Shown here: positions 27,144 through 36,423 of the stretch, one piece after another
How the letters are laid out: each line of letters opens with the position of its first letter
Numbering within the stretch: position 1 is the first letter of the stretch
NCBI GenBank assembly: GCA_021414365.1
Contig: JAIOOR010000019.1
Span: forward strand, 1-64,000
Reading direction: 5' to 3'
Length of the DNA: 64,000 nt
Source: Nitrosarchaeum sp.
Lineage (GTDB): Archaea; Thermoproteota; Nitrososphaeria; Nitrososphaerales; Nitrosopumilaceae
Translations under genes and position numbers: made by a program
The notes under the pieces: generated by a model
Database searches by the model: none
What the model was told of the DNA's origin: nothing
Seen by the model: the letters and a program-made list of their open reading frames with translations, nothing else

Positions 27144-28320
27144 GTTTGTTCAGATATTTTTGTACCTCTTCAACGTCTTTATCCCCTCTTCCTGAAAGTG
27201 TAACTACTATGGATTCTGATTTTTTACTCTTTCTTGCAATCTTCATTGCTTCTGCTATTGCGTGAGATGATTCTAGTGCTGGAATTATTCCTTCAGTTCT
27301 AGTCAACATCAAAAACGCATCAATTACTTCAGCATCTGTTGCTGAATGGTACTTTACCCTTTTAGTGTCTTTAAGATAAGAGTGCTCTGGACCAACACCC
27401 GGATAATCTAACCCTGCTGAAATACTATGTGTCTCTGTAATCTGACCTTCTTCATCTTGTAATAGATATGTCATCATTCCATGTAGTACTCCTTTACTTC
27501 CAGCTGACAGTGTTGCAGAATGATATTTTGATTTTAATCCCTTGCCTGCAGCTTCTACTCCAATGATTTCAGCATTTGTGTCAATAAGAGGATAAAATGT
27601 TCCAATTGCATTTGAACCTCCACCGACACATGCAATTACTGTATCTGGTCCTTTGTTTGAAATTTTTTTCATTTGAACTTTAATTTCCTCTCCAATCACA
27701 CTCTGAAAATCTCTAACCATAACAGGATATGGGTGAGGTCCTACTGCAGAACCTAATAGGTAATACGTTGTTTCCACATTTGTAATCCAGTCTCTAATTG
27801 CTTCATTGATTGCATCTTTGAGTGTTTTTGAGCCTGATTTTACCGGATGAACTTTAGATCCAAGCATATTCATTCTGTAAACGTTTAGTTTTTGTCTTAT
27901 GGTGTCTTTATAGCCCATGTACACTTCTGATTTAATTCCCAAAACTGCACATGCCATTGCAGTAGCTACTCCGTGTTGACCTGCTCCAGTTTCAGCTATG
28001 ATCCTTTTTTTATTCATCTTTTTTGCAAGTAGAGCTTGACCCAACGTGTTGTTTATTTTATGAGCCCCCCCATGTAGAAGATCTTCTCTTTTTAGATATA
28101 TTTTACCGCCACCACATTTTTCTGATAAATTTTTTGCATAGTATAACGGAGTTGGTCTTCCGGCATATTGTTTTAGATAATAGTCTAATTCTCTTTTGAA
28201 ATCTTTATTGTCTTTGAATTTGAGATAATTTTCTTCTAATTCTTCTATTGCAGGAACCAGTGTTTCTGGAATATATTTTCCACCAAATTCTCCAAATCTA
28301 CCATCTTTAGGATATTTCAA
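27130..28320 (-). CDS. trpB: Tryptophan synthase beta chain
   Basis: 396 aa PLP enzyme joining indole and serine. The Schiff-base lysine is in [14 protein letters not shown] and the PLP phosphate loop is [12 protein letters not shown]. Sequence and length indicate the ordinary TrpB1 form. Overlaps trpC by 4 bp. Confidence 0.96.
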   Translation of the reverse strand: MKYPKDGRFGEFGGKYIPETLVPAIEELEENYLKFKDNKDFKRELDYYLKQYAGRPTPLYYAKNLSEKCGGGKIYLKREDLLHGGAHKINNTLGQALLAKKMNKKRIIAETGAGQHGVATAMACAVLGIKSEVYMGYKDTIRQKLNVYRMNMLGSKVHPVKSGSKTLKDAINEAIRDWITNVETTYYLLGSAVGPHPYPVMVRDFQSVIGEEIKVQMKKISNKGPDTVIACVGGGSNAIGTFYPLIDTNAEIIGVEAAGKGLKSKYHSATLSAGSKGVLHGMMTYLLQDEEGQITETHSISAGLDYPGVGPEHSYLKDTKRVKYHSATDAEVIDAFLMLTRTEGIIPALESSHAIAEAMKIARKSKKSESIVVTLSGRGDKDVEEVQKYLNKHGKN

Positions 28321-29096
28321 TACGCGTTCACCAATTTTCTGACATTCTCTTCGATATTATCGCTTTTCATTATGCTAGATCCTATTAGGAATGCATCAGC
28401 TCCGCACTTTTTTAGATATTGGATATCTTCCACTGTCTCAATCCCACTTTCAGATATGATGGGTCTGGTCTTCGTATATCCCTCCAGTACTCTTTCTGTA
28501 GTTTTAAGATCAATCTCAAGAGTGTCTAGATTTCTATTATTAATTCCAATTAAATCTGATTCTGTTTTTAAAGCATTTTGAAATTCTTGTTTTGTATGAA
28601 CTTCAAGCAGAATTTTTAACCCTTTTTTATGACCATATTCTATGAATTCGTCAATGTCTTTGAGAAACCCTTGATCAAACAATGACTGTATAACTAGCAT
28701 GTAATCTGCACCGATTTTTTCTGCAGCATCAATTTGTATTGTATCAATCATAATGTCTTTCATTAACAATGGAACATCTACTGCCTGTCTTACTTGGATA
28801 AAATATTGGGGAGAGCCATTAAACAAGTGAGGCTGAGTAAGCACTGAAAGTGCCCTAGACCCGCCTTCGATCATTTGCTTTGCTATGGTAACCGGATTTG
28901 ATGCTGTTCGAATTTTGCCAAGAGATGGGGATGAGAATTTTACCTCTGTAAGTAAAGTTGCATGTTTATTTGATTTTATGATTTGCAAAAAATCTTTTTC
29001 TGATCTTTGCAATTTTACATCTACATCATATACTCCATCATCAATTGCACTCTGTGAATTATTTACTAGTTTTTTTAAAATATTTTCAGTCATCAT
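28317..29096 (-). CDS. trpC: Indole-3-glycerol phosphate synthase
   Basis: 259 aa TIM barrel. [15 protein letters not shown] holds the catalytic Lys/SPS motif; [10 protein letters not shown] and [10 protein letters not shown] are the later phosphate and ring-binding loops. It is not fused to TrpF. Overlaps trpD by 4 bp at the start. Confidence 0.95.
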   Translation of the reverse strand: MMTENILKKLVNNSQSAIDDGVYDVDVKLQRSEKDFLQIIKSNKHATLLTEVKFSSPSLGKIRTASNPVTIAKQMIEGGSRALSVLTQPHLFNGSPQYFIQVRQAVDVPLLMKDIMIDTIQIDAAEKIGADYMLVIQSLFDQGFLKDIDEFIEYGHKKGLKILLEVHTKQEFQNALKTESDLIGINNRNLDTLEIDLKTTERVLEGYTKTRPIISESGIETVEDIQYLKKCGADAFLIGSSIMKSDNIEENVRKLVNAY

Positions 29097-30133
29097 ACCA
29101 TCTCCTTTAATTTTAAAATATCTCCAGTATCTGCAACAAATCTTTCTAATAATTTGAATGCTTTACCTTCTTTAATTGTGTTTAATGCCAATTCTACTCC
29201 TTCTTCAAAATTATTTGCAATTCCTGAAACAATCAATCCTCCTGCAGCATTAAGAGCTGTCGTTTCTATCATTGCTTGATTTGCAGTATTGTTTAATACT
29301 CCAACAAATGTCTTGACTGCTTCTTCTTTTGTTTTAATTTGAATATCTTTTAGCGACGACTTGTGTAATCCTACAACCTGAGGATTGATTGAATTCATTA
29401 ACACTTTGTCATTTCTTAAAACACATACTCTGTTTGTTGCACTAGTGGAAAATTCATCCATGCCATCATCTGAGCGAACTGTCATGATATTTTCTGCACC
29501 GTTTCTTTTTAGAATTAATGGTAGTCTGTCTAAAAATTCTATTGAAAAAACTCCTATCATTTGATTTTTCACACAAGCTGGATTTGATAGTGGACCCAAT
29601 AGATTGAATGCTGATCTTTTTCCTAATTGTTTTCTAGCATTAGATACATATTTCATTGCTGGATGAAATTTTTGTGCAAACATAAAACATATGTTGTGTT
29701 TTTCAAGAATTTTTGCTATTTTATCTGGTTCTGAATCTAGGTCGTATCCAAAATACTCAAAAATATCTGCACTTCCAGAAACTCCAGAACTCGATCTATT
29801 CCCGTGTTTTGCTACAATACCTCCTGCCGCTGTGACTACAAAGGAGGCTGTAGTTGAAATGTTAAATGTTTGAAGATTGTCTCCTCCAGTGCCACACATG
29901 TCAATTATCCTACCTTTGTTTTTAGGCTCGATTTTGAGGGAAAACTCTCTCATCTTATCAAGCATACCTAGTAATTCATCATCTGTTTCACCTTTTTCAG
30001 TAAGGCTGGACAGAAAATCAAAATTCTCTTTGTCATCTGTTTTACCTGATAATATCTCCGTCATGACAAAATTCATCTGTTCATATGTAAGATCTGTTTT
30101 TTGTTGTAGTGTTGAAATTAAATCTGAGATCAT
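29093..30133 (-). CDS. trpD: Anthranilate phosphoribosyltransferase
   Basis: 346 aa. The PRPP-binding signature MCGTGGDNLQTFNISTTAS and the second motif KHGNRSSSGVSGSAD are complete, as is GPLSNP. Couples anthranilate to PRPP. Overlaps trpG by 4 bp. Confidence 0.95.
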   Translation of the reverse strand: MISDLISTLQQKTDLTYEQMNFVMTEILSGKTDDKENFDFLSSLTEKGETDDELLGMLDKMREFSLKIEPKNKGRIIDMCGTGGDNLQTFNISTTASFVVTAAGGIVAKHGNRSSSGVSGSADIFEYFGYDLDSEPDKIAKILEKHNICFMFAQKFHPAMKYVSNARKQLGKRSAFNLLGPLSNPACVKNQMIGVFSIEFLDRLPLILKRNGAENIMTVRSDDGMDEFSTSATNRVCVLRNDKVLMNSINPQVVGLHKSSLKDIQIKTKEEAVKTFVGVLNNTANQAMIETTALNAAGGLIVSGIANNFEEGVELALNTIKEGKAFKLLERFVADTGDILKLKEMV

Positions 30134-30723
30134 TTTTTATTTTTCACCTGTTTTATAAAATTGGCAAGAATCTTTTTACCATCTTCTGTCATTATGGATT
30201 CAGGATGAAATTGCACTCCTTCAATTAGATATTTTTTATGTCTTATTGCCATCACTTCTCCATCATCAGCTGCAGTAGCTGTGACTTCTAGCACATCAGG
30301 AATTATTGTTTTATCCCCAACAAGTGAATGATACCTAGTTGCCCTAAAAGGATTTTTTACATCTTTGAATAATTCTGAATCTGTATGATCAACTGGACTT
30401 GTCTTGCCATGTCTGACACACCCTGCATTTGTAACTTTTCCACCAAATGCTTCAATGATTCCTTGATGTCCCAAACATACTCCTAATATTGGTGTAGTTG
30501 GTCCCATGTCTTTGATTACATCACTGCATACTCCAAAATATTTTCTATCAGACGGTGTTCCAGGTCCAGGTGATATGATTATTGCATCATATTTATTTTG
30601 TTTTATTTGCTCTAGTGTTATCTTGTCATTTCTAATAACATCACAATCTACTCCGAGTTCACCTAAATATTGAGCAATGTTGTAAACAAATGAATCATAA
30701 TTATCTATAATCAGAAATTTCAT
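30130..30723 (-). CDS. trpG: Anthranilate synthase glutamine amidotransferase subunit
   Basis: 197 aa class I amidotransferase. Nucleophile elbow LGVCLGHQG, oxyanion SPGPGTPSD and catalytic His/Glu in VQFHPESIMT. Supplies ammonia to TrpE. Overlaps trpE by 4 bp. Confidence 0.94.
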   Translation of the reverse strand: MKFLIIDNYDSFVYNIAQYLGELGVDCDVIRNDKITLEQIKQNKYDAIIISPGPGTPSDRKYFGVCSDVIKDMGPTTPILGVCLGHQGIIEAFGGKVTNAGCVRHGKTSPVDHTDSELFKDVKNPFRATRYHSLVGDKTIIPDVLEVTATAADDGEVMAIRHKKYLIEGVQFHPESIMTEDGKKILANFIKQVKNKK

Positions 30724-32069
30724 TTTGTTGCCTCCTTTAATGCTTGAAGCATTGCCCCAGCTTTATGTTCTGTCTCTTTGAATTCATTTTCTGCAATCGA
30801 GTCTGAAACTATTCCTGCACCTGATTGCACAAACCCTTTGTTTCCATTGATGAATATGCTTCTAATGGCAATTGCAAAGTCACAGCATCCGTTAAATGAA
30901 AAATATCCAACAGCTCCTGCATATGGGCCCCTTGCTTCTGTTTCTAATTCATCTATTATTTCCATAGCTCTGACTTTAGGCGCTCCAGATACGGTTCCAG
31001 CAGGAAATACTGCCTTAAATGCATCAAACATGTCATTTTCAGGTGCTAAATTACCTACAACATGCGTAATTATATGCTGCACATGACTGAATCTTTTAAT
31101 CTGCATCAACTCCTCTGTATGAACAGTACCATACTTGCAAACTCTTCCTATATCATTTCTACCTAAATCTACTAACATTGTATGTTCTGCTAATTCTTTT
31201 TCATCATGTAATAATTCATATGCTAACTGCTTGTTCTTTTCCTCATCTTCTGTAATTTTTCTGGTTCCCGCAATTGGAAATGTTTCTACCTTATCGTTTG
31301 TAATTCTTACTAACATTTCAGGTGATGCACCAATTATGGTTTTGGCATCTTGTTTTAAATGATACATGTACGGTGATGGGTTTAGTCTGCGTAATGTTTT
31401 GTATAATGTTAGATTATCACCAGATGTGTCAAAAGCAAATTTTCTAGATAAAACCACCTGGAAGATATCTCCCTCGTAAATGTATTGTTTTGCTTTGTTG
31501 ACGATATTTGAGAATTCTTCTTGATTCATGTTTGGTGTTACTTCAGTTGCATTGAAATCTTCAAATGAGTCATCACTCATTTTAAATTGTTTAAATCTGT
31601 TTTGTTCATGATAAAAATAAAATAATTTTTTGTGTATGTTGTCGTATAATATTCCGTCATCATATATTCCAAATTCCATTAGTGGTTGTGATGAATTGTG
31701 AGTGTCTGGAATCTTTTCTACAAGTCTTATTGCATCATAGTTTACAACACCTACTGCACCACCAAGATATCTGTAGCTTTGGTTATCTGATTTGTCTAAT
31801 AATTTTTTTATCTCATTAAATGGATCATTTGTTATGATTGTTTTTGTTTTTCTATCTTTTGTAATTTCCACCTTATCCGAGTATCCTTTGAAAATTATCT
31901 TAGGATCAAATCCCATCACTGATGTCTCAGCTAATACCTCAGGACCTGTTAGTGATTCAAAGAGAAATGAGTGTGAATAATTTCTAGAAATTTTATTATA
32001 TATTTGAAATTGATTTTCAGATAACTCTAGTGGTATTACTTTCGGCTGAGAATTTCCAAATGTGTCCAC
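30720..32069 (-). CDS. trpE: Anthranilate synthase component I
   Basis: 449 aa chorismate-using enzyme and first gene of the operon. Catalytic-domain motifs: IAGTRKITEDEE, LVDLGRNDIGRV, PAGTVSGAPKVRAME and YAGAVGYFSFNG. The N-terminal SFLFESLTGPE corresponds to the tryptophan feedback element. No attenuator or T-box was recognised in the 100 bp before the start. Confidence 0.95.
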   Translation of the reverse strand: MDTFGNSQPKVIPLELSENQFQIYNKISRNYSHSFLFESLTGPEVLAETSVMGFDPKIIFKGYSDKVEITKDRKTKTIITNDPFNEIKKLLDKSDNQSYRYLGGAVGVVNYDAIRLVEKIPDTHNSSQPLMEFGIYDDGILYDNIHKKLFYFYHEQNRFKQFKMSDDSFEDFNATEVTPNMNQEEFSNIVNKAKQYIYEGDIFQVVLSRKFAFDTSGDNLTLYKTLRRLNPSPYMYHLKQDAKTIIGASPEMLVRITNDKVETFPIAGTRKITEDEEKNKQLAYELLHDEKELAEHTMLVDLGRNDIGRVCKYGTVHTEELMQIKRFSHVQHIITHVVGNLAPENDMFDAFKAVFPAGTVSGAPKVRAMEIIDELETEARGPYAGAVGYFSFNGCCDFAIAIRSIFINGNKGFVQSGAGIVSDSIAENEFKETEHKAGAMLQALKEATK

Positions 32070-32204
32070 CCATAGACAAAATTCTACTCATTTATTATTT
32101 AAATTAATAGTCCTAATCAGTTTTTTTGATTCAAGATGACATTTGTGCCTATTACGGTATAGTACGGTACCTTTATATGATAAATGATCGTATGCTAGGT
32201 GACC

Positions 32205-32393
32205 ATGAAGGGGACAAAATCATCACTAATGCAGGATCTATATTTCAAAAAAGTACCTGAAGTAAAGTCAAGTGTTTCTGAAGTAAATTGTTACATCTGT
32301 GGAAAAGGATTGCCTGATGGATATCGTATCACTGCAAAGACACTTCCTAATGGGATTGCACTGTTTTGTGATGTCCATTATTCACTACAATAG
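32205..32393 (+). CDS. Small zinc-binding hypothetical protein
   Basis: The track starts at GTG 32199; the ATG at 32205 gives 62 aa. Cys/His pairs NCYICGKGLP and FCDVHYS form a treble-clef-like C-x2-C ... C-x2-H site. Divergent from trpE, so the two promoters share this intergenic region. No family name known to me. Confidence 0.6.
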   Translation: MKGTKSSLMQDLYFKKVPEVKSSVSEVNCYICGKGLPDGYRITAKTLPNGIALFCDVHYSLQ

Positions 32394-32478
32394 ATAAAAA
32401 AAATCATAATAATTTTTATTATTGATTTTCCAGATATCATTTAGATCAGTTTTTAGTCTGTTCTTTTTTAGACTGTTC

Positions 32479-32616
32479 ATGGGTGCTGAGGATGTTTATG
32501 AAAAAATTGATGAAGAATTGGAATTTACTGATGAACAGACAGCGGAACTTTTGAAATTAAGTGAAAAGGAATTATTAGTTTTAATTCTCTCTGAATTGAA
32601 AAAACGAAAAAACTAG
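32479..32616 (+). CDS. Small acidic helical protein (45 aa)
   Basis: The ORF track extends upstream to 32422 through a hydrophobic, unlikely stretch; the ATG at 32479 (MGAEDVYEKIDEELEF) gives a compact, strongly acidic two-helix peptide ending in LKKRKN. Unknown function. Confidence 0.55.
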   Translation: MGAEDVYEKIDEELEFTDEQTAELLKLSEKELLVLILSELKKRKN

Positions 32617-32709
32617 ATTATATTTATCCCTATGACATTCATGCCAAATAACATGTTTTTGTATTTCATAATTTAAAAAATATTAATTGTTTCTTAAATT
32701 CCTCTATGA

Positions 32710-34443
32710 TCATATGATTAATTTTTTGTTTATTGTACAAAGTATCGGAATCAAAGAAAAAATAACTGCAAAAATTATCAGAGATGAAAATGGAAATTCA
32801 GGTGTAATTGATATTGGTATTTTTGCATACTCTGAACTTCCATTGATGTTTTCTATTTGTAATGTGGCAGAGCCTACATTTGATTCTAAAAACCTATAGT
32901 CTACAAAGCTGCCACCGGCTGGTGCAATACCATGTTTTCGAAATACTTCATTATCGCTCTGTAATATCACAAAATCGTATTCTGCTTGTCTGATCGGCAT
33001 TGTAGTTTTCTTGTCGTATAATGTTATGATGAATTCTGATTCTTCATTTGGTGATAATTCTGCTGGGAACCATGTCAGATCAACAAAATATTTTCCATCA
33101 TTTGAAATTCCATTTTTGTCTGTTTGGCTAAGAAGTCTAATTGGAAATATTTGCTTTGGTTGTTCTACTGGTTTTACAACTGCAACAAAATCCGCTGATG
33201 CAAGTTCACTACCATCGATTTTCTCTACTGATATAATTATTGGACCTAGACTATTGGAGGGAAAAATATGATTTTCAATATTTGTTCCTGTGGGCGAATT
33301 TGACTGTCCAGTGGATTTCTTTCTGAATATCTCACTTCCATACTGTTTTATCACAAAATCATATGTCAATGTTTTTGGTTTTTTGTCTGAAAACAGTTCG
33401 TCAAAATCAATAATGAAACTGACATTTTGTTCTGGATGAATCACAGGTGGATTCCATGACAATCCAACTCTAAATTGAGCATTTCCGGTGTTTGCCTGCA
33501 ATGGAAACTTGACTTGTTTTGACGGTATTATTGAAAAATGCATTTTAGATTCATTTTCATTGTTAACAATTTCTAAAAGTTCATTTTTATTTAATATCAC
33601 GTGAACTATTCTTGCATCTTCAGAATAGTCATCAATTGTTACATTTGACTCTTCTAATTGTATATTGTTTAGAGTTATGTCATATTTTGTTGCAAGCATA
33701 TCTGCAAATGTTTTTGGAATGTGTATTTCTTGATGCACTACACTGATTTGATTGATATTTTGTTTGCTCCAATCAAAAGGCATTTCATAGTTTATTGTAT
33801 TGTTTTTTGAATCAAATAAAAAATTGTTAATGTTATCATAATATGACATAATTCCCACACTGTACTTTTTTCCATCCATTCCTGTTACCTCATGATCTGT
33901 TTTTTCTGCAATGCTTATTGCTCCATCAAGTTTTGGTTTTTTGATTAGGATGTTTTCAACAGAATTTACTGTGATAATTTCTATGTGATACTTGTACAAA
34001 CCCCCTGAAGTAAATATTGGCCCCTTCATAGTAAGTGGTGAATTTAGTTTTTTAGTCCAACTTCCATTTGTAGATTCTTTATCCCCCTCAATCTTGATGC
34101 TGTCTGATTTTTTTGAGATAATCTTTATGTTAAGATTTCCTAAATCATCATATAATTTTTCATTAAAAATTCGTTCTCCATTTTTTAATAATTCAACATT
34201 AAACGTAACGTGTTCAATAACTGCATCTGTCTTGCTGTCTGTAAGTCTGATGGTAAGATAACTTGTATCATCATTTGGGTTGAAAACTGATGGCTGTATG
34301 CTTACAAATAATGTTGCATTTTTATCTTTTAGCAGTACTGGCAAGATCTCTCCTCCCAAGCCATGCTCATAGGATAATTGTACATCAACAATACTTAGAA
34401 AAGCAATGATTGCCAGGATCGCCATCAGTGTTCTGAGCATCAA
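32710..34443 (-). CDS. Exported surface protein with PEF-like C-terminal sorting/anchor signal
   Basis: 577 aa. N-terminal signal helix (LMAILAIIAFLSIVDV), then a large beta-rich ectodomain with three related segments beginning near FRVGLSWNPPVIHPEQ and YFVDLTWFPAELSPNE, which look like Ig-like repeats, and a C-terminal tail of ITPEFPFSSLIIFAVIFSLIPIL plus basic residues. PEF followed by a membrane helix and positive tail resembles the archaeal PEF-CTERM type of surface anchoring. Likely S-layer-associated; ligand unknown. Confidence 0.7.
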   Translation of the reverse strand: MMLRTLMAILAIIAFLSIVDVQLSYEHGLGGEILPVLLKDKNATLFVSIQPSVFNPNDDTSYLTIRLTDSKTDAVIEHVTFNVELLKNGERIFNEKLYDDLGNLNIKIISKKSDSIKIEGDKESTNGSWTKKLNSPLTMKGPIFTSGGLYKYHIEIITVNSVENILIKKPKLDGAISIAEKTDHEVTGMDGKKYSVGIMSYYDNINNFLFDSKNNTINYEMPFDWSKQNINQISVVHQEIHIPKTFADMLATKYDITLNNIQLEESNVTIDDYSEDARIVHVILNKNELLEIVNNENESKMHFSIIPSKQVKFPLQANTGNAQFRVGLSWNPPVIHPEQNVSFIIDFDELFSDKKPKTLTYDFVIKQYGSEIFRKKSTGQSNSPTGTNIENHIFPSNSLGPIIISVEKIDGSELASADFVAVVKPVEQPKQIFPIRLLSQTDKNGISNDGKYFVDLTWFPAELSPNEESEFIITLYDKKTTMPIRQAEYDFVILQSDNEVFRKHGIAPAGGSFVDYRFLESNVGSATLQIENINGSSEYAKIPISITPEFPFSSLIIFAVIFSLIPILCTINKKLII

Positions 34444-34650
34444 ATTACCACAATTGTTATTTACAATAAATTGAATCTATCTACAAAAACGATATCCATT
34501 GACATAATTTTTAAATTTAATTTTGGTCGAAAAATTCTACTAATGTTTAAATGAGTACTTTTTGAATCTGCTTGGTTCTGAATTTAGATAATTATCTGTA
34601 AATATATTTGAAAAAATGACTTTCATATAACAGTCTAAACAAGATTTTCT

Positions 34651-34731
34651 ATGTCTAGAAATAATTTATTGATCACACTCGGTGGAATTTTATTGATTGT
34701 TATGGGTTTGGCATTGATGGGATTTTTCTAA
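34651..34731 (+). CDS. Single-helix membrane micropeptide (26 aa)
   Basis: ATG preceded at 24 bp by a good TATA box (catataac, 34624-34631), so leaderless translation is expected. The peptide is a Ser-Arg-Asn-Asn head and one Gly-rich hydrophobic helix (LLITLGGILLIVMGLALMGFF). Similar in size and design to the peptide at 53986. Confidence 0.5.
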   Translation: MSRNNLLITLGGILLIVMGLALMGFF

Positions 34732-34737
34732 AACATC

Positions 34738-34923
34738 CTATCTTAATGATTGAGCATTTTTTTTACAAAGTTCACAAATCAATGAATTTGTCTTACATCC
34801 ACATGCAATGCACTGTTTAGTTTTTTCTAAATTCTTTGTCCCATCTGATCCTTGAATTAATTTTATTATGACGCCAATAATGATCGCTGCAATTACCAGA
34901 GTAATGATGATTCCAAGTACCAT
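34738..34923 (-). CDS. Membrane-anchored zinc-ribbon protein
   Basis: 61 aa: an N-terminal membrane helix (IIITLVIAAIIIGVIIKLI) and a cytoplasmic C-terminal ribbon KQCIACGCKTNSLICELCKKN. Unknown function; could tether a nucleic acid or protein partner at the membrane. Confidence 0.6.
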   Translation of the reverse strand: MVLGIIITLVIAAIIIGVIIKLIQGSDGTKNLEKTKQCIACGCKTNSLICELCKKNAQSLR

Positions 34924-34992
34924 GTCTCTAGTATGCTTTATTGCTATTCAAACCTTCTCTGACTAAGATGATTTATGATTAGATTATTTGCT

Positions 34993-36147
34993 TTAACTCC
35001 AAACTTTTTCTTTGAATGTCCATTTTTTATTTAAAATGAAATTACTAAATGCTGCAGTTGCAACTGCTGATACAAGCGCAATTGGATATGATACTGTCAA
35101 GTTATCTACTAGATAATACACTAATCCTATCTGAACAACTGCCCCAATAGAGCTAAATCCAGCAAATTTACCAAACTGAATAATCGTTCTTTTTGGAGTA
35201 AAGTCTCTATCTTCAAACGTCCAATGTTTATTTAAAAAGAAATTAGTTGTAATTGAAAACGCAATTCCGAGTATGGTCGCATGCAAATACCACATGTTAA
35301 AACTAGATGTGAATAGTATCGACATGAGATAATTCACCAATAATCCTGATGCTCCAACTGAAAAGAATCTGGCAGCCTTTGATACGAATCTAACTGATGT
35401 TCTATTTTCATTTCTTTGTTCTTGCTTTCCATATCTGTAAAGATTCCATACCGCATGTGTAAATTCTAAAATTGTTTTCACTCCAAGTTTACTCTTTCCT
35501 TTTTGTCTGTCTAAAAATGTATATGGGATTTCTTTTATTGAAACTCCTTTTGCTTTTACAATCATCTCTAAAAGAAACTTGTATCCAATAGCGTCAAAAT
35601 TAATTCCTTTGATGATTTCTTTGTTGAATGCAAAAAATCCTGACATTGGATCTGATTCTTTTATTCCAAGACCTCTCTTTGCTATAGTTGTTGCAACTTT
35701 GCTGATTAATTTTCGTTTTAATGACCACCCTTCTATTGAACCACCGTTTAGATATCTGGATGCTACAACAATGTCTGTTTTTGATTGTTTTAAAACCTCT
35801 ACAAGTTTTGGAATTAGTTGTGGTGGGTGAGAGAAATCACTATCCATTACAATTATTATTTTGCCCTTTGCCTGCTGTATCCCATTTAATATTGCAGAGC
35901 TTAGACCTTCCTTTGTTTTTCGATTAATCACATTGACTGTATATCTTGTTTTTTCTTTTAATGACTCAAAATAATCTTCTGCGATCTTACCCGTCCCATC
36001 AGGCGAATTATCATCTACAACTATTGCCTCAACTGTGGTATTTTTTGGTAAATGCTCTTTGATTAAATGTAGTATACCTTTGATATTTTCTGATTCATTA
36101 TAGGTAGGAATCACTATTGATACTTCGGCATTGACCACGCTAGACAT
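34993..36147 (-). CDS. Polyprenol-phosphate glycosyltransferase fused to GtrA domain
   Basis: 384 aa. Residues 1-235 form a GT2 dolichol-phosphate mannose synthase-like catalytic domain (VVDDNSPDGTG, VMDSDFSHPP, ASRYLNGGSIEGWS); residues 255-384 form a GtrA-like four-helix membrane domain (KFAGFSSIGAVVQIGLVYYL). It would load a sugar on a lipid carrier and perhaps flip it, feeding protein N-glycosylation or envelope glycans. The GT39-type enzyme at 36424 upstream on the same strand is a natural user of such a donor. Confidence 0.88.
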   Translation of the reverse strand: MSSVVNAEVSIVIPTYNESENIKGILHLIKEHLPKNTTVEAIVVDDNSPDGTGKIAEDYFESLKEKTRYTVNVINRKTKEGLSSAILNGIQQAKGKIIIVMDSDFSHPPQLIPKLVEVLKQSKTDIVVASRYLNGGSIEGWSLKRKLISKVATTIAKRGLGIKESDPMSGFFAFNKEIIKGINFDAIGYKFLLEMIVKAKGVSIKEIPYTFLDRQKGKSKLGVKTILEFTHAVWNLYRYGKQEQRNENRTSVRFVSKAARFFSVGASGLLVNYLMSILFTSSFNMWYLHATILGIAFSITTNFFLNKHWTFEDRDFTPKRTIIQFGKFAGFSSIGAVVQIGLVYYLVDNLTVSYPIALVSAVATAAFSNFILNKKWTFKEKVWS

Positions 36148-36234
36148 TACGCCTATGCCAATTTATCTCATATTAAATTTTTAAATTGTAAAATTTGACT
36201 GTTTCATGCTAAATTCTGAGCAATTCTTATCTGA

Positions 36235-36336
36235 TTAGGCGTTTTTTGATAATGGCAATTTAATATGCTGTTCTACACAATTAAGGCAAATCATCGCATC
36301 ATCCAAATGGCAATCACATAAGCAATTTTTACTCAT
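36235..36336 (-). CDS. CxCxCH-type Cys-rich micropeptide (33 aa)
   Basis: Starts MSKNCLCDCHLDDA and continues MICLNCVEQH. The CLCDCH motif recurs in peptides at 51065, 51609 and 51897. Six Cys/His ligands in 30 residues indicate a metal site. Lies between the two glycosyltransferase genes on the same strand. Confidence 0.55.
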   Translation of the reverse strand: MSKNCLCDCHLDDAMICLNCVEQHIKLPLSKNA

Positions 36337-36423
36337 AATGTATGTCCCTATCAAATAGATATTACATTTAGTATGTATAAAAAAAGACACGCTTTGATTT
36401 TATGTTGAATGGATGATTTTTGG

